From assembly GCA_963932465.1 (NCBI GenBank), contig OZ010791.1:156172012-156236011 (forward strand): DNA of 64,000 nucleotides, written 5' to 3'. A program made the position numbers and the translations under genes. The notes beneath the pieces were generated by a model. It was given only the letters and a program-made list of their open reading frames with translations, was not told the DNA's origin and did no database searches. This document shows positions 47,812-61,426 of the stretch, one piece after another. The number at the start of each line of letters is the position of its first letter. Positions within the stretch are counted from its first letter, which is position 1. The stretch comes from Maratus speciosus. Taxonomy: Eukaryota > Arthropoda > Arachnida > Araneae > Salticidae.

Positions 47812-48471
47812 ATCAAAACAATGTTTATAGATAAAAAATAACAAGTACACACAACGTAAAAGTCATGAATACAAGTAAATTATAATAAAAAAAAAAATAG
47901 GGAAGTAATATGAAACGAGTAACATAAAAAAAAAAAATTAAGTCAATTCCTACTTAGGCCAATAAGAGAATTTTTTTTCTCCCATTCTTCTTCCTCTTGA
48001 GTGGCGCTTAAAATGCCTTTGTCAAGAAGAGGGCTCTCTCAGTCTTAAAATAAATTGATCCAGAAGAGGGCTCTCTGGATTATTGAAAATTATTTAATTT
48101 AATTTAATTAATGAATTAATATTTTGAAAAAAACTGGATTAACATCAAGTGTCATCCACTACAAGTTTAAAAAAATGTATTTGCACTTGACTGGATGAAT
48201 AAAAAGTATTTTATTAACGATTGAAAATTTGAACAATATATATATAGCGAGAGTGTGAGCTAATAGTAGGAACTGAAAAATAGTTTCACTTCGATGAGAA
48301 ATAATTAATTAGTTCGCTTTTTACGCAGTCGGGTTTTTTGATTATTTAAAAAATATTGTTTATTTAAAATTTCAAATAAAGTTTAGTTCGAATCACCCTG
48401 TCTTTCGGGTTACCGCGGTTCGGATTAATGAGGTTTTACTACATATTATTTTTGTATACAAGACGGCGTGT

Positions 48472-48543
48472 GGCCTGGTGGCGCAACGGTAGCGCGTCTG
48501 ACCCCAGATCAGAAGGTTGCGTGTTCAAATCACGTCCGGGTCA
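48472..48543 (+). tRNA. tRNA-Trp(CCA)-like, C33 with U60
   Basis: C33 is the only change. Post-C-insert position; the upstream hairpin is altered (CCCTGTCTTTCGGG). Confidence 0.8.
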
Positions 48544-49266
48544 AATGTGTGGGACATTTTTTTTCTTTCAAATAATAAACAGAGAATGAATATAAGTATA
48601 GTATCGAAACAGTATTTATAGATAGGAACTAACAATTAAACACAACCTAAAAGTCATCAATACAAGTAAATAAAAAAGAAATAGGTAAGTAATATAAAAC
48701 AAGTAATATATATATATATATAAAGAAAAAAAAAAAGACAATTCCTATTTAGGTCAATAAGAGATTTTTTTTCTTCCATTCTTCTTTCCTTTTGAGTGGC
48801 GCTTAAAATGCCTTGATCAAGAAGAGGGCTCTCTCGGTCTTAAAATAAATTGATCCAGAAGAGGGCTCTCTCTATTATTGAAAATTATTTAATTTAATTT
48901 AATTAATGAATTAATATTTTGAAAAAAACTGGATTAACATCAAGTGTCATCCACTACAAGTTTAAAAAAACGTATTTGAGCTTGATTGGATGAATAATAA
49001 ATATTTTATTAACGATTGAAAATTTGAACAATATATATATAGCGAGAGTGTGAGCTAATAGTAGGAACTGAAAAATAGTTTCACTTCGATGAGAAATAAT
49101 TAATTAGTTCGCTTTTTACGCAGTCGGGTTTTTTGATTATTTAAAAAATATTGTTTATTTAAAATTTCAAATAAAGTTTAGTTCGAATCACCCTGACTTT
49201 CGGGTTACCGCGGTTCGGATTAATGAGGTTTTACTACATATTATTTTTGTATACAAGACGGCGTGT

Positions 49267-49338
49267 GGCCTGGTGGCGCAACGGTAGCGCGTCTGACCCC
49301 AGATCAGAAGGTTGCGTGTTCAAACCACGTCCGGGTCA
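49267..49338 (+). tRNA. tRNA-Trp(CCA)-like, C33 variant
   Basis: C33 and C60 only. Confidence 0.78.
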
Positions 49339-50069
49339 AATGTGTGGGACTTTTTTTTTCTTTCAAATAATAAACAGAGAATGAATATAAGTATAGTATC
49401 GAAACAGTATTTATAGATAGGAACTAACAATTAAACACAACCTAAAAGTCATCAATACAAGTAAATAAAAAAAAATAGGTAAGTAATATAAAACAAGTAA
49501 TATATATATATATATATATATATAAAGAAAAAAAAAAAGACAATTCCTATTTAGGTCAATAAGAGATATTTTTTCTTCCATTCTTCTTTCCTTTTGAGTG
49601 GTGCTTAAAATGCCTTGATCAAGAAGAGGGCTCTCTCGGTCTTAAAATAAATTGATCCAGAAGAGGGCTCTCTCTATTATTGAAAATTATTTAATTTAAT
49701 TTAATTAATGAATTAATATTTTGAAAAAAAACTGGATTAACATCAAGTGTCATCCACTACAAGTTTAAAAAAACGTATTTGAGCTTGATTGGATGAATAA
49801 TAAATATTTTATTAACGATTGAAAATTTGAACAATATATATATAGCGAGAGTGTGAGCTAATAGTAGGAACTGAAAAATAGTTTCACTTCGATGAGAAAT
49901 AATTAATTAGTTCGCTTTTTACGCAGTCGGGTTTTTTGATTATTTAAAAAATATTGTTTATTTAAAATTTCAAATAAAGTTTAGTTCGAATCACACGAAC
50001 TTTCGGGCTACCGAGGTTCGGATTAATGAGGTTTTACTACATATTATTTTTGTATAAAAAGTGGTATGT

Positions 50070-50141
50070 GGCCTGGTGGCGCAACGGTAGCGCGTCTGAC
50101 TCCAGATCAGAAGGTTGCGTGTTCAAATCACGTCCGGGTCA
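50070..50141 (+). tRNA. tRNA-Trp (CCA), type-B flank
   Basis: Identical to the reference; T9 terminator. Confidence 0.95.
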
Positions 50142-50457
50142 AATGTGTGGGACTTTTTTTTTCTTTCAAATAATAAACAGAGAATGAATATGAGTATATA
50201 CTGAACTTGTGTATCGAAACAGTATTTATAGATAGGAACTAACAATTAAACACAACCTAAAAGTCATCAATACAAGTAAATAATAAAAAAAGATAAGTAA
50301 TATAAAACAAGTAATATATATATATATATATATAAAGAAAAAAAAAAGACAATTCCTATTTAGGTCAATAAGAGATTTTTTTTCTTCCATTCTTCTTTCC
50401 TCTTGAGTGGCGCTTAAAATGCCTTGATCAAGAAAAGGGCTCTCTCGGTCTTAAAAT

Positions 50458-50597
50458 AAATTGATCCAGAGTGGGTTGATTTTTGACGGCCAATTATCTA
50501 CACGAGGGATATAGGCCCGGGGGGGGGGAGTGCCCTCCGTGTGGGTCTTTCTAAGGGAACCTAATCCGTATTAACGCATGGAGAAAATTGATCCAGA
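50458..50597 (-). mobile_element. 5'-truncated SINE (copy 12 of 13)
   Basis: Body 50471-50584; the longest G tract of all copies, and 'gtgtgggtc' instead of 'gtgggggtc'. Confidence 0.87.
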
Positions 50598-51004
50598 AGA
50601 GGGCTCTCTCTATTATTGAAAATTATTTAATTTAATTTAATTAATGAATTAATATTTTGAAAAAAACTGGATTAACATCAAGTGTCATCCACTACAAGTT
50701 TAAAAAAACGTATTTGAGCTTGATTGGATGAATAATAAGTATTTTATTAACGATTGAAAATTTGAACAAGATATATATAGCGAGAGTGTGAGCTAATAGT
50801 AGGAACTGAAAAATAGTTTCACTTCGATGAGAAATAATTAATTAGTTCGCTTTTTACGCAGTCGGGTTTTTTGATTATTTAAAAAATATTGTTTATTTAA
50901 AATTTCAAAAAAAGTTTAGTTCGAATCACACGAACTTTCGGGCTACCGAGGTTCGGATTAATGAGGTTTTACTACATATTATTTTTGTATAAAAAGTGGT
51001 ATGT

Positions 51005-51076
51005 GGCCTGGTGGCGCAACGGTAGCGCGTCTGACTCCAGATCAGAAGGTTGCGTGTTCAAATCACGTCCGGGTCA
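51005..51076 (+). tRNA. tRNA-Trp (CCA), type-B flank, precedes C insert 4
   Basis: Identical to the reference; GGCAC trailer and long T-run. Confidence 0.95.
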
Positions 51077-51137
51077 AATGTGTGGCACTTTTTTTTTTTT
51101 TTTTTTCAAATAATAAACAGAGAATGAATGTATACTG

Positions 51138-52629
51138 TAAAAATACATTTTATAATATTTTCTTTCATTTCTGAAAAAATTTCATATAATATTGCTTGCA
51201 CTTGAAATAAGAGGTCACAGAATGGAGTATTTGGGGTAAAATCCTGGCCAAAATTATATTTCATGTGTTTTAAAGCTAAAATCATTGCTGTTGACTTACT
51301 ATTAGTAAACAATTAATGTTGTATACACATAAAACTATGCATTTGTTTTAAAAATAAATATATAATACAATGTTTAATTAATGGTGTTCTCAAATCCAAA
51401 AGGACAAATTTTTGACATAAGTTTTAATTTATTTTTGTTCGAAAATGCATGAAACTAGCTGGTGTTGTTGTTCAGAAACTATGTAATTGAGCTGTTTTTC
51501 CCATTTTTTTGCATACGCAATACATCAGAAAATAGTGTTAAAGTGGGCGTTTTGAACCGAATTTCCGCGCGAAGGAAGAAAGAGCACTCAAGAGCGGGCG
51601 AAAAACGTATTTGTCACGTGATCAAAATAGCTTATAACTCAATAGGTAATTGATTGATCAAAAACTAAAAAAAAAAAAAAAAAAAACAGTTCAATTCCAA
51701 AATCGCTTCCATGGCCAGGCTTTCCAATTGTATACCTTTCCGTTAAAAAATGAATTTGTAAAAATGTCAAAACGTTTTGCGCTTGTTGAGCAGAGCAGTT
51801 AAATTTTTACCTGTTTATAAGAGGAAAGTAATTGTTTATAGATTTGTTTTATTTACAAGTAATTTTTAATTAAATGCGGCTAATTTTACTACAGCTAAAC
51901 TTTTAATTAATTGTATAAGCCAAAGTATATAAATTGTTTATATATAAAAAATATATAAATAAATATATAAATTGTTTGAATTTAGTATTTAGCAAAGTTA
52001 AGTCTTTATAGTCTAGAGATACTGGTTTTTGAGTAATTTTAATAGATTATCAAATCAATTTATGCATAAAAATAGCAACTATATGCGAAACTTTTTTTTT
52101 AAAAAAAATATTGGCCTTCAAAAATATAACCAGTACGATTATACTTCAAAGATTGCCCGACAAACATTGAAACATCATTGAAAAGCGTATGACATAAATT
52201 TTAATTTATTTTGTTCGGAAATGCATGAAACTAGCATGTGTTGCTGTTCAGAAACAATGTAATCGAGCTGTTTTTTCTGTGTTTTTGCAAAGGGTAAATT
52301 TTATGAGCTAACATAGTTTCTTTTTATTTTTTTAATTTTCAAAATATTACAATAAAAAGCATGTTAAAAGTACTTTTACTTTACAATATCATTCCCCTAC
52401 CACTTCTTTATAAAGAATCATTCTACTTGTCTATTTACCCGACTGAAAAGAAGGGTTATGTATTTCACACGTCTTTTATCATTGGATAGGCCATTCAAAA
52501 TGAAGACGATGTTTTATTGACTATTTTACAGTCAGAAGCTTCATTAAAATATTATACAACGTGGAAGTTGTGTATGTAGGATCTCTAGCTTTACTGCAAC
52601 TCTAACCATCATAGACATCTATAGACCTC
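51138..52629. repeat. C insert, copy 4 of 7
   Basis: As copy 1, with 'gttgttgttcag' as in copies 1, 5, 6 and 7; copies 2 and 3 lack one GTT. Confidence 0.8.
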
Positions 52630-53288
52630 ATCAAAACAATGTTTATAGATAAAAAATAACAAGTACACACAACGTAAAAGTCATGAATACAAGTAAATTA
52701 TAATACAAAAAAAATAGGGAAGTAATATGAAACGAGTAACATAAAAAAAAAAAATTAAGTCAATTCCTACTTAGGCCAATAAGAGAATTTTTTTTCTCCC
52801 ATTCTTCTTCCTCTTGAGTGGCGCTTAAAATGCCTTTGTCAAGAAGAGGGCTCTCTCAGTCTTAAAATAAATTGATCCAGAAGAGGGCTCTCTGGATTAT
52901 TGAAAATTATTTAATTTAATTTAATTAATGAATTAATATTTTGAAAAAAACTGGATTAACATCAAGTGTCATCCACTACAAGTTTAAAAAAATGTATTTG
53001 CACTTGACTGGATGAATAAAAAGTATTTTATTAACGATTGAAAATTTGAACAATATATATATAGCGAGAGTGTGAGCTAATAGTAGGAACTGAAAAATAG
53101 TTTCACTTCGATGAGAAATAATTAATTAGTTCGCTTTTTACGCAGTCGGGTTTTTTGATTATTTAAAAAATATTGTTTATTTAAAATTTCAAATAAAGTT
53201 TAGTTCGAATCACCCTGACTTTCGGGTTACCGCGGTTCGGATTAATGAGGTTTTACTACATATTATTTTTGTATACAAGACGGCGTGT

Positions 53289-53360
53289 GGCCTGGTGGCG
53301 CAACGGTAGCGCGTCTGACCCCAGATCAGAAGGTTGCGTGTTCAAATCACGTCCGGGTCA
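53289..53360 (+). tRNA. tRNA-Trp(CCA)-like, C33 with U60
   Basis: C33 is the only change; first tRNA after C insert 4; GGGACA trailer with T8. Confidence 0.8.
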
Positions 53361-54089
53361 AATGTGTGGGACATTTTTTTTCTTTCAAATAATAAACAGA
53401 GAATGAATATAAGTATAGTATCGAAACAGTATTTATAGATAGGAACTAACAATTAAACACAACCTAAAAGTCATCAATACAAGTAAATAAAAAAAAAATA
53501 GGTAAGTAATATAAAACAAGTAATATATATATATATATATATATAAAGAAAAAAAAAAGACAATTCCTATTTAGGTCAATAAGAGATTTTTTTTCTTCCA
53601 TTCTTCTTTCCTTTTGAGTGGCGCTTAAAATGCCTTGATCAAGAAGAGGGCTCTCTCGGTCTTAAAATAAATTGATCCAGAAGAGGGCTCTCTCTATTAT
53701 TGAAAATTATTTAATTTAATTTAATTAATGAATTAATATTTTGAAAAAAAACTGGATTAACATCAAGTGTCATCCACTACAAGTTTAAAAAAACGTATTT
53801 GAGCTTGATTGGATGAATAATAAATATTTTATTAACGATTGAAAATTTGAACAATATATATATAGCGAGAGTGTGAGCTAATAGTAGGAACTGAAAAATA
53901 GTTTCACTTCGATGAGAAATAATTAATTAGTTCGCTTTTTACGCAGTCGGGTTTTTTGATTATTTAAAAAATATTGTTTATTTAAAATTTCAAATAAAGT
54001 TTAGTTCGAATCACACGAACTTTCGGGCTACCGAGGTTCGGATTAATGAGGTTTTACTACATATTATTTTTGTATAAAAAGTGGTATGT

Positions 54090-54161
54090 GGCCTGGTGGC
54101 GCAACGGTAGCGCGTCTGACTCCAGATCAGAGGGTTGCGTGTTCAAATCACGTCCGGGTCA
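54090..54161 (+). tRNA. tRNA-Trp (CCA), variant at the variable arm, type-B flank
   Basis: U33 intact. 'cagagggttg' has A->G at the anticodon stem/variable arm junction; stems otherwise normal. Confidence 0.9.
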
Positions 54162-54479
54162 AATGTGTGGGACTTTTTTTTTCTTTCAAATAATAAACAG
54201 AGAATGAATATGAGTATATACTGAACATGTGTATCGAAACAGTATTTATAGATAGGAACTAACAATTAAACACAACCTAAAAGTCATCAATACAAGTAAA
54301 TAAAAAAAAAAGATAAGTAATATAAAACAAGTAATATATATATATATATATATATAAAGAAAAAAAAAAGACAATTCCTATTTAGGTCAATAAGAGATTT
54401 TTTTTCTTCCATTCTTCTTTCCTCTTGAGTGGCGCTTAAAATGCCTTGATCAAGAAAAGGGCTCTCTCGGTCTTAAAAT

Positions 54480-54617
54480 AAATTGATCCAGAGTGGGTTG
54501 ATTTTTGACGGCCAATTATCTACACGAGGGATATAGGCCCGGGGGGGGAGTGCCCTCCGTGGGGGTCTTTCTAAGGGAACCTAATCCGTATTAACGCATG
54601 GAGAAAATTGATCCAGA
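54480..54617 (-). mobile_element. 5'-truncated SINE (copy 13 of 13)
   Basis: Body 54493-54604; last copy in the window. Later C inserts are no longer preceded by it. Confidence 0.87.
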
Positions 54618-55024
54618 AGAGGGCTCTCTCTATTATTGAAAATTATTTAATTTAATTTAATTAATGAATTAATATTTTGAAAAAAACTGGATTAACATCA
54701 AGTGTCATCCACTACAAGTTTAAAAAAACGTATTTGAGCTTGATTGGATGAATAATAAGTATTTTATTAACGATTGAAAATTTGAACAAGATATATATAG
54801 CGAGAGTGTGAGCTAATAGTAGGAACTGAAAAATAGTTTCACTTCGATGAGAAATAATTAATTAGTTCGCTTTTTACGCAGTCGGGTTTTTTGATTATTT
54901 AAAAAATATTGTTTATTTAAAATTTCAAAAAAAGTTTAGTTCGAATCACACGAACTTTCGGGCTACCGAGGTTCGGATTAATGAGGTTTTACTACATATT
55001 ATTTTTGTATAAAAAGTGGTATGT

Positions 55025-55096
55025 GGCCTGGTGGCGCAACGGTAGCGCGTCTGACTCCAGATCAGAAGGTTGCGTGTTCAAATCACGTCCGGGTCA
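55025..55096 (+). tRNA. tRNA-Trp (CCA), type-B flank, precedes C insert 5
   Basis: Identical to the reference; GGCAC trailer and a T-run of about 20, the longest seen. Confidence 0.95.
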
Positions 55097-55159
55097 AATG
55101 TGTGGCACTTTTTTTTTTTTTTTTTTTTCAAATAATAAACAGAGAATGAATGTATACTG

Positions 55160-56644
55160 TAAAAATACATTTTATAATATTTTCTTTCATTTCTGAAAAA
55201 ATTTCATATAATATTGCTTGCACTTGAAATAAGAGGTCACAGAATGGAGTATTTGGGGTAAAATCCTGGCCAAAATTATATTTCATGTGTTTTAAAGCTA
55301 AAATCATTGCTGTTGACTTACTATTAGTAAACAATGTTGTATACACATAAAACTATGCATTTGTTTTAAAAATAAATATATAATACAATGTTTAATTAAT
55401 GGTGTTCTCAAATCCAAAAGGACAACTTTTTGACATAAGTTTTAATTTATTTTTGTTCGAAAATGCATGAAACTAGCTGGTGTTGTTGTTCAGAAACTAT
55501 GTAATTGAGCTGTTTTTCCCATTTTTTTGCATACGCAATACATCAGAAAATAGTGTTAAAGTGGGCGTTTTGAACCGAATTTCCGCGCGAAGGAAGAAAG
55601 AGCACTCAAGAGCGGGCGAAAAACGTATTTGTCACGTGATCAAAATAGCTTATAACTCAATAGGTAATTGATTGATCAAAAACTAAAAAAAAAAAAAAAA
55701 ACAGTTCAATTCCAAAATCGCTTCCATGGCCAGGCTTTCCAATTGTATACCTTTCCGTTAAAAAATGAATTTGTAAAAATGTCAAAACGTTTTGCGCTTG
55801 TTGAGCAGAGCAGTTAAATTTTTACCTGTTTATAAGAGGAAAGTAATTGTTTATAGATTTGTTTTATTTACAAGTAATTTTTAATTAAATGCGGCTAATT
55901 TTACTACAGCTAAACTTTTAATTAATTGTATAAGCCAAAGTATATAAATTGTTTATATATAAAAAATATATAAATAAATATATAAATTGTTTGAATTTAG
56001 TATTTAGCAAAGTTAAGTCTTTATAGTCTAGAGATACTGGTTTTTGAGTAATTTTAATAGATTATCAAATCAATTTATGCATAAAAATAGCAACTATATG
56101 CGAAACTTTTTTTTTAAAAAAAATATTGGCCTTCAAAAATATAACCAGTACGATTATACTTCAAAGATTGCCCGACAAACATTGAAACATCATTGAAAAG
56201 CGTATGACATAAATTTTAATTTATTTTGTTCGGAAATGCATGAAACTAGCATGTGTTGCTGTTCAGAAACAATGTAATCGAGCTGTTTTTTCTGTTTTTT
56301 TGCAAAGGGTAAATTTTATGAGCTAACATAGTTTCTTTTTATATTTTTAATTTTCAAAATATTACAATAAAAAGCATGTTAAAAGTACTTTTACTTTACA
56401 ATATCATTCCCCTACCACTTCTTTATAAAGAATCATTCTACTTGTCTATTTACCCGACTGAAAAGAAGGGTTATGTATTTCACACGTCTTTTATCATTGG
56501 ATAGGCCATTCAAAATGAAGACGATGTTTTATTGACTATTTTACAGTCAGAAGCTTCATTAAAATATTATACAACGTGGAAGTTGTGTATGTAGGATCTC
56601 TAGCTTTACTGCAACTCTAACCATCATAGACATCTATAGACCTC
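55160..56644. repeat. C insert, copy 5 of 7
   Basis: As copy 1, with a small deletion after 'agtaaacaa' near 55335. A short open frame is lengthened there, which supports chance rather than coding. Confidence 0.8.
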
Positions 56645-57304
56645 ATCAAAACAATGTTTATAGATAAAAAATAACAAGTACACACAACGTAAAAGTCATG
56701 AATACAAGTAAATTATAATAAAAAAAAAAATAGGGAAGTAATATGAAACGAGTAACATAAAAAAAAAAAATTAAGTCAATTCCTACTTAGGCCAATAAGA
56801 GAATTTTTTTTCTCCCATTCTTCTTCCTCTTGAGTGGCGCTTAAAATGCATTTGTCAAGAAGAGGGCTCTCTCAGTCTTAAAATAAATTGATCCAGAAGA
56901 GGGCTCTCTGGATTATTGAAAATTATTTAATTTAATTTAATTAATGAATTAATATTTTGAAAAAAACTGGATTAACATCAAGTGTCATCCACTACAAGTT
57001 TAAAAAAATGTATTTGCACTTGACTGGATGAATAAAAAGTATTTTATTAACGATTGAAAATTTGAACAATATATATATAGCGAGAGTGTGAGCTAATAGT
57101 AGGAACTGAAAAATAGTTTCACTTCGATGAGAAATAATTAATTAGTTCGCTTTTTACGCAGTCGGGTTTTTTGATTATTTAAAAAATATTGTTTATTTAA
57201 AATTTCAAATAAAGTTTAGTTCGAATCACCCTGACTTTCGGGTTACCGCGGTTCGGATTAATGAGGTTTTACTACATATTATTTTTGTATACAAGACGGC
57301 GTGT

Positions 57305-57376
57305 GGCCTGGTGGCGCAACGGTAGCGCGTCTGACCCCAGATCAGAAGGTTGCGTGTTCAAATCACGTCCGGGTCA
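57305..57376 (+). tRNA. tRNA-Trp(CCA)-like, C33 with U60
   Basis: C33 is the only change; trailer GGGATA plus T8. Confidence 0.8.
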
Positions 57377-58102
57377 AATGTGTGGGATATTTTTTTTCTT
57401 TCAAATAATAAACAGAGAATGAATATAAGTATAGTATCGAAACAGTATTTATAGATAGGAACTAACAATTAAACACAACCTAAAAGTCATCAATACAAGT
57501 AAATAAAAAAGAAATAGGTAAGTAATATAAAACAAGTAATATATATATATATATATATAAAGAAAAAAAAAAGACAATTCCTATTTAGGTCAATAAGAGA
57601 TTTTTTTTCTTCCATTCTTCTTTCCTTTTGAGTGGCGCTTAAAATGCCTTGATCAAGAAGAGGACTCTCTCGGTCTTAAAATAAATTGATCCAGAAGAGG
57701 GCTCTCTCTATTATTGAAAATTATTTAATTTAATTTAATTAATGAATTAATATTTTGAAAAAAACTGGATTAACATCAAGTGTCATCCACTACAAGTTTA
57801 AAAAAACGTATTTGAGCTTGATTGGATGAATAATAAATATTTTATTAACGATTGAAAATTTGAACAATATATATATAGCGAGAGTGTGAGCTAATAGTAG
57901 GAACTGAAAAATAGTTTCACTTCGATGAGAAATAATTAATTAGTTCGCTTTTTACGCAGTCGGGTTTTTTGATTATTTAAAAAATATTGTTTATTTAAAA
58001 TTTCAAAAAAAGTTTAGTTCGAATCACACGAAATTTCGGGCTACCGAGGTTCGGATTAATGAGGTTTTACTACATATTATTTTTGTATAAAAAGTGGTAT
58101 GT

Positions 58103-58174
58103 GGCCTGGTGGCGCAACGGTAGCGCGTCTGACTCCAGATCAGAAGGTTGCGTGTTCAAATCACGTCCGGGTCA
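58103..58174 (+). tRNA. tRNA-Trp (CCA), type-B flank, precedes C insert 6
   Basis: Identical to the reference. The trailer is GGGAC (not GGCAC) before a long T-run, as at 62226. The preceding monomer lacks the truncated SINE. Confidence 0.95.
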
Positions 58175-58235
58175 AATGTGTGGGACTTTTTTTTTTTTTT
58201 TTTTCAAATAATAAACAGAGAATGAATGTATACTG

Positions 58236-59726
58236 TAAAAATACATTTTATAATATTTTCTTTCATTTCTGAAAAAATTTCATATAATATTGCTTGCACT
58301 TGAAATAAGAGGTCACAGAATGGAGTATTTGGGGTAAAATCCTGGCCAAAATTATATTTCATGTGTTTTAAAGCTAAAATCATTGCTGTTGACTTACTAT
58401 TAGTAAACAATTAATGTTGTATACACATAAAACTATGCATTTGTTTTAAAAATAAATATATAATACAATGTTTAATTAATGGTGTTCTCAAATCCAAAAG
58501 GACAACTTTTTGACATAAGTTTTAATTTATTTTTGTTCGAAAATGCATGAAACTAGCTGGTGTTGTTGTTCAGAAACTATGTAATTGAGCTGTTTTTCCC
58601 ATTTTTTTGCATACGCAATACATCAGAAAATAGTGTTAAAGTGGGCGTTTTGAACCGAATTTCCGCGCGAAAGAAGAAAGAGCACTCAAGAGCGGGCGAA
58701 AAACGTATTTGTCACGTGATCAAAATAGCTTATAACTCAATAGGTAATTGATTGATCAAAAACTAAAAAAAAAAAAAAAAAAACAGTTCAATTCCAAAAT
58801 CGCTTCCATGGCCAGGCTTTCCAATTGTATACCTTTCCGTTAAAAAATGAATTTGTAAAAATGTCAAAACGTTTTGCGCTTGTTGAGCAGAGCAGTTAAA
58901 TTTTTACCTGTTTATAAGAGGAAAGTAATTGTTTATAGATTTGTTTTATTTACAAGTAATTTTTAATTAAATGCGGCTAATTTTACTACAGCTAAACTTT
59001 TAATTAATTGTATAAGCCAAAGTATATAAATTGTTTATATATAAAAAATATATAAATAAATATATAAATTGTTTGAATTTAGTATTTAGCAAAGTTAAGT
59101 CTTTATAGTCTGGAGATACTGGTTTTTGAGTAATTTTAATAGATTATCAAATCAATTTATGCATAAAAATAGCAACTATATGCGAAACTTTTTTTAAAAA
59201 AAAAATATTGGCCTTCAAAAATATAACCAGTACGATTATACTTCAAAGATTGCCCGACAAACATTGAAACATCATTGAAAAGCGTATGACATAAATTTTA
59301 ATTTATTTTGTTCGGAAATGCATGAAACTAGCATGTGTTGCTGTTCAGAAACAATGTAATCGAGCTGTTTTTTCTGTTTTTTTGCAAAGGGTAAATTTTA
59401 TGAGCTAACATAGTTTCTTTTTATTTTTTTAATTTTCAAAATATTACAATAAAAAGCATGTTAAAAGTACTTTTACTTTACAATATCATTCCCCTACCAC
59501 TTCTTTATAAAGAATCATTCTACTTGTCTATTTACCCGACTGAAAAGAAGGGTTATGTATTTCACACGTCTTTTATCACTGGATAGGCCATTCAAAATGA
59601 AGACGATGTTTTATTGACTATTTTACAGTCAGAAGCTTCATTAAAATATTATACAACGTGGAAGTTGTGTATGTAGGATCTCTAGCTTTACTGCAACTCT
59701 AACCATCATAGACATCTATAGACCTC
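58236..59726. repeat. C insert, copy 6 of 7
   Basis: As copy 1, with private changes such as 'tctggagatac' and 'cactggataggcc'. Confidence 0.8.
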
Positions 59727-60385
59727 ATCAAAACAATGTTTATAGATAAAAAATAACAAGTACACACAACGTAAAAGTCATGAATACAAGTAAATTATAA
59801 TAAAAAAAAAAATAGGGAAGTAATATGAAACGAGTAACATAAAAAAAAAAATTAAGTCAATTCCTACTTAGGCCAATAAGAGAATTTTTTTTCTCCCATT
59901 CTTCTTCCTCTTGAGTGGCGCTTAAAATGCCTTTGTCAAGAAGAGGGCTCTCTCAGTCTTAAAATAAATTGATCCAGAAGAGGGCTCTCTGGGTTGTTGA
60001 AAATTATTTAATTTAATTTAATTAATGAATTAATATTTTGAAAAAAACTGGATTAACATCAAGTGTCATCCACTACAAGTTTAAAAAAATGTATTTGCAC
60101 TTGACTGGATGAATAAAAAGTATTTTATTAACGATTGAAAATTTGAACAATATATATATAGCGAGAGTGTGAGCTAATAGTAGGAACTGAAAAATAGTTT
60201 CACTTCGATGAGAAATAATTAATTAGTTCGCTTTTTACGCAGTCGGGTTTTTTGATTATTTAAAAAATATCGTTTATTTAAAATTTCAAATAAAGTTTAG
60301 TTCGAATCACCCTGACTTTCGGGTTACCGCGGTTCGGATTAATGAGGTTTTACTACATATTATTTATGTATACAAGACGGCGTGT

Positions 60386-60457
60386 GGCCTGGTGGCGCAA
60401 CGGTAGCGCGTCTGACCCCAGATCAGAAGGTTGCGTGTTCAAATCACGTCCGGGTCA
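60386..60457 (+). tRNA. tRNA-Trp(CCA)-like, C33 with U60
   Basis: C33 is the only change; followed by a monomer that carries the independent full-length SINE. Confidence 0.8.
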
Positions 60458-60658
60458 AATGTGTGGGACATTTTTTTTCTTTCAAATAATAAACAGAGAA
60501 TGAATATAAGTATAGTATCGAAACAGTATTTATAGATAGGAACTAACAATTAAACACAACCTAAAAGTCATCAATACAAGTAAATAAAAATGAAATAGGT
60601 AAGTAATATAAAACAAGTAATATATATATAAATATATAAAGAAAAAAAAAAGACAATT

Positions 60659-60917
60659 CCTATTTAGGTCGGCCCCACCAGTGGCTGAGAGGTTCTGCTC
60701 TCGAAACTGGTAGACGGGAAGTGCTGGGTTCGATCCCAATCGCGCCCGTCGGCCTAATCGTTCGGAGTTTTCGTGGTTTTCTTCGAACCATGGATTTCCA
60801 TGCGTTAATACGGGTTAGGTTCCCTTAGAAAGACCCCCACGAAGGGCACTCCCCCTCGGGCCTATATCCCTAGTGTAGATAATCGGCCGTCACAAAATCA
60901 ACCAACCTATTTAGGTC
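60659..60917 (+). mobile_element. Full-length tRNA-derived SINE (copy F4), independent insertion
   Basis: Body 60671-60905. CCTATTTAGGTC is repeated at 60659-60670 and 60906-60917 (12 bp). Same family as F1, with many substitutions, for example TGGCTGAGAGG in box A (closer to a tRNA consensus), 'gaactgg'-region changes and 'ccccctcggg'. The site is different from F1-F3, so it is a separate retrotransposition. Any open frame across it is chance. Confidence 0.92.
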
Positions 60918-61426
60918 AATAAGAGATTTTTTTCTTCCATTCTTCTTTCCGTTTGAGTGGCGCTTAAAATGCCTTGATCAAGAAGAGGGCTCTCTCGTTC
61001 TTAAAATAAATTGATCCAGAAGAGGGCTCTCTCTATTATTGAAAATTATTTAATTTAATTTAATTAATGAATTAATATTTAAAAAAAACTGGATTAACAT
61101 AAAGTGTCATCCACTACAAGTTTAAAAAAACGTATTTGAGCTTGATTGGATGAATAATAAGTATTTTATTAACGATTGAAAATTTGAACAATATATATAT
61201 AGCGAGAGTGTGAGCTAATAGTAGGAACTGAAAAATAGTTTCACTTCGATGAGAAATAATTAATTAGTTCGCTTTTTACGCAGTCGGGTTTTTTGATTAT
61301 TTAAAAAATATTGTTTATTTAAAATTTCAAATAAAGTTTAGTTCGAATCACCCTGACTTTCGGGTTACCGCGGTTCGGATTAATGAGGTTTTACTACATA
61401 TTATTTTTGTATACAAGACGGCGTGT

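Noticed and set aside
35480..55196. Plus-strand open frames across tRNA genes (35480, 38813, 43616, 54981)
   Set aside because: They are translations of the tRNA gene and its flank. The tRNA reading is far better supported.
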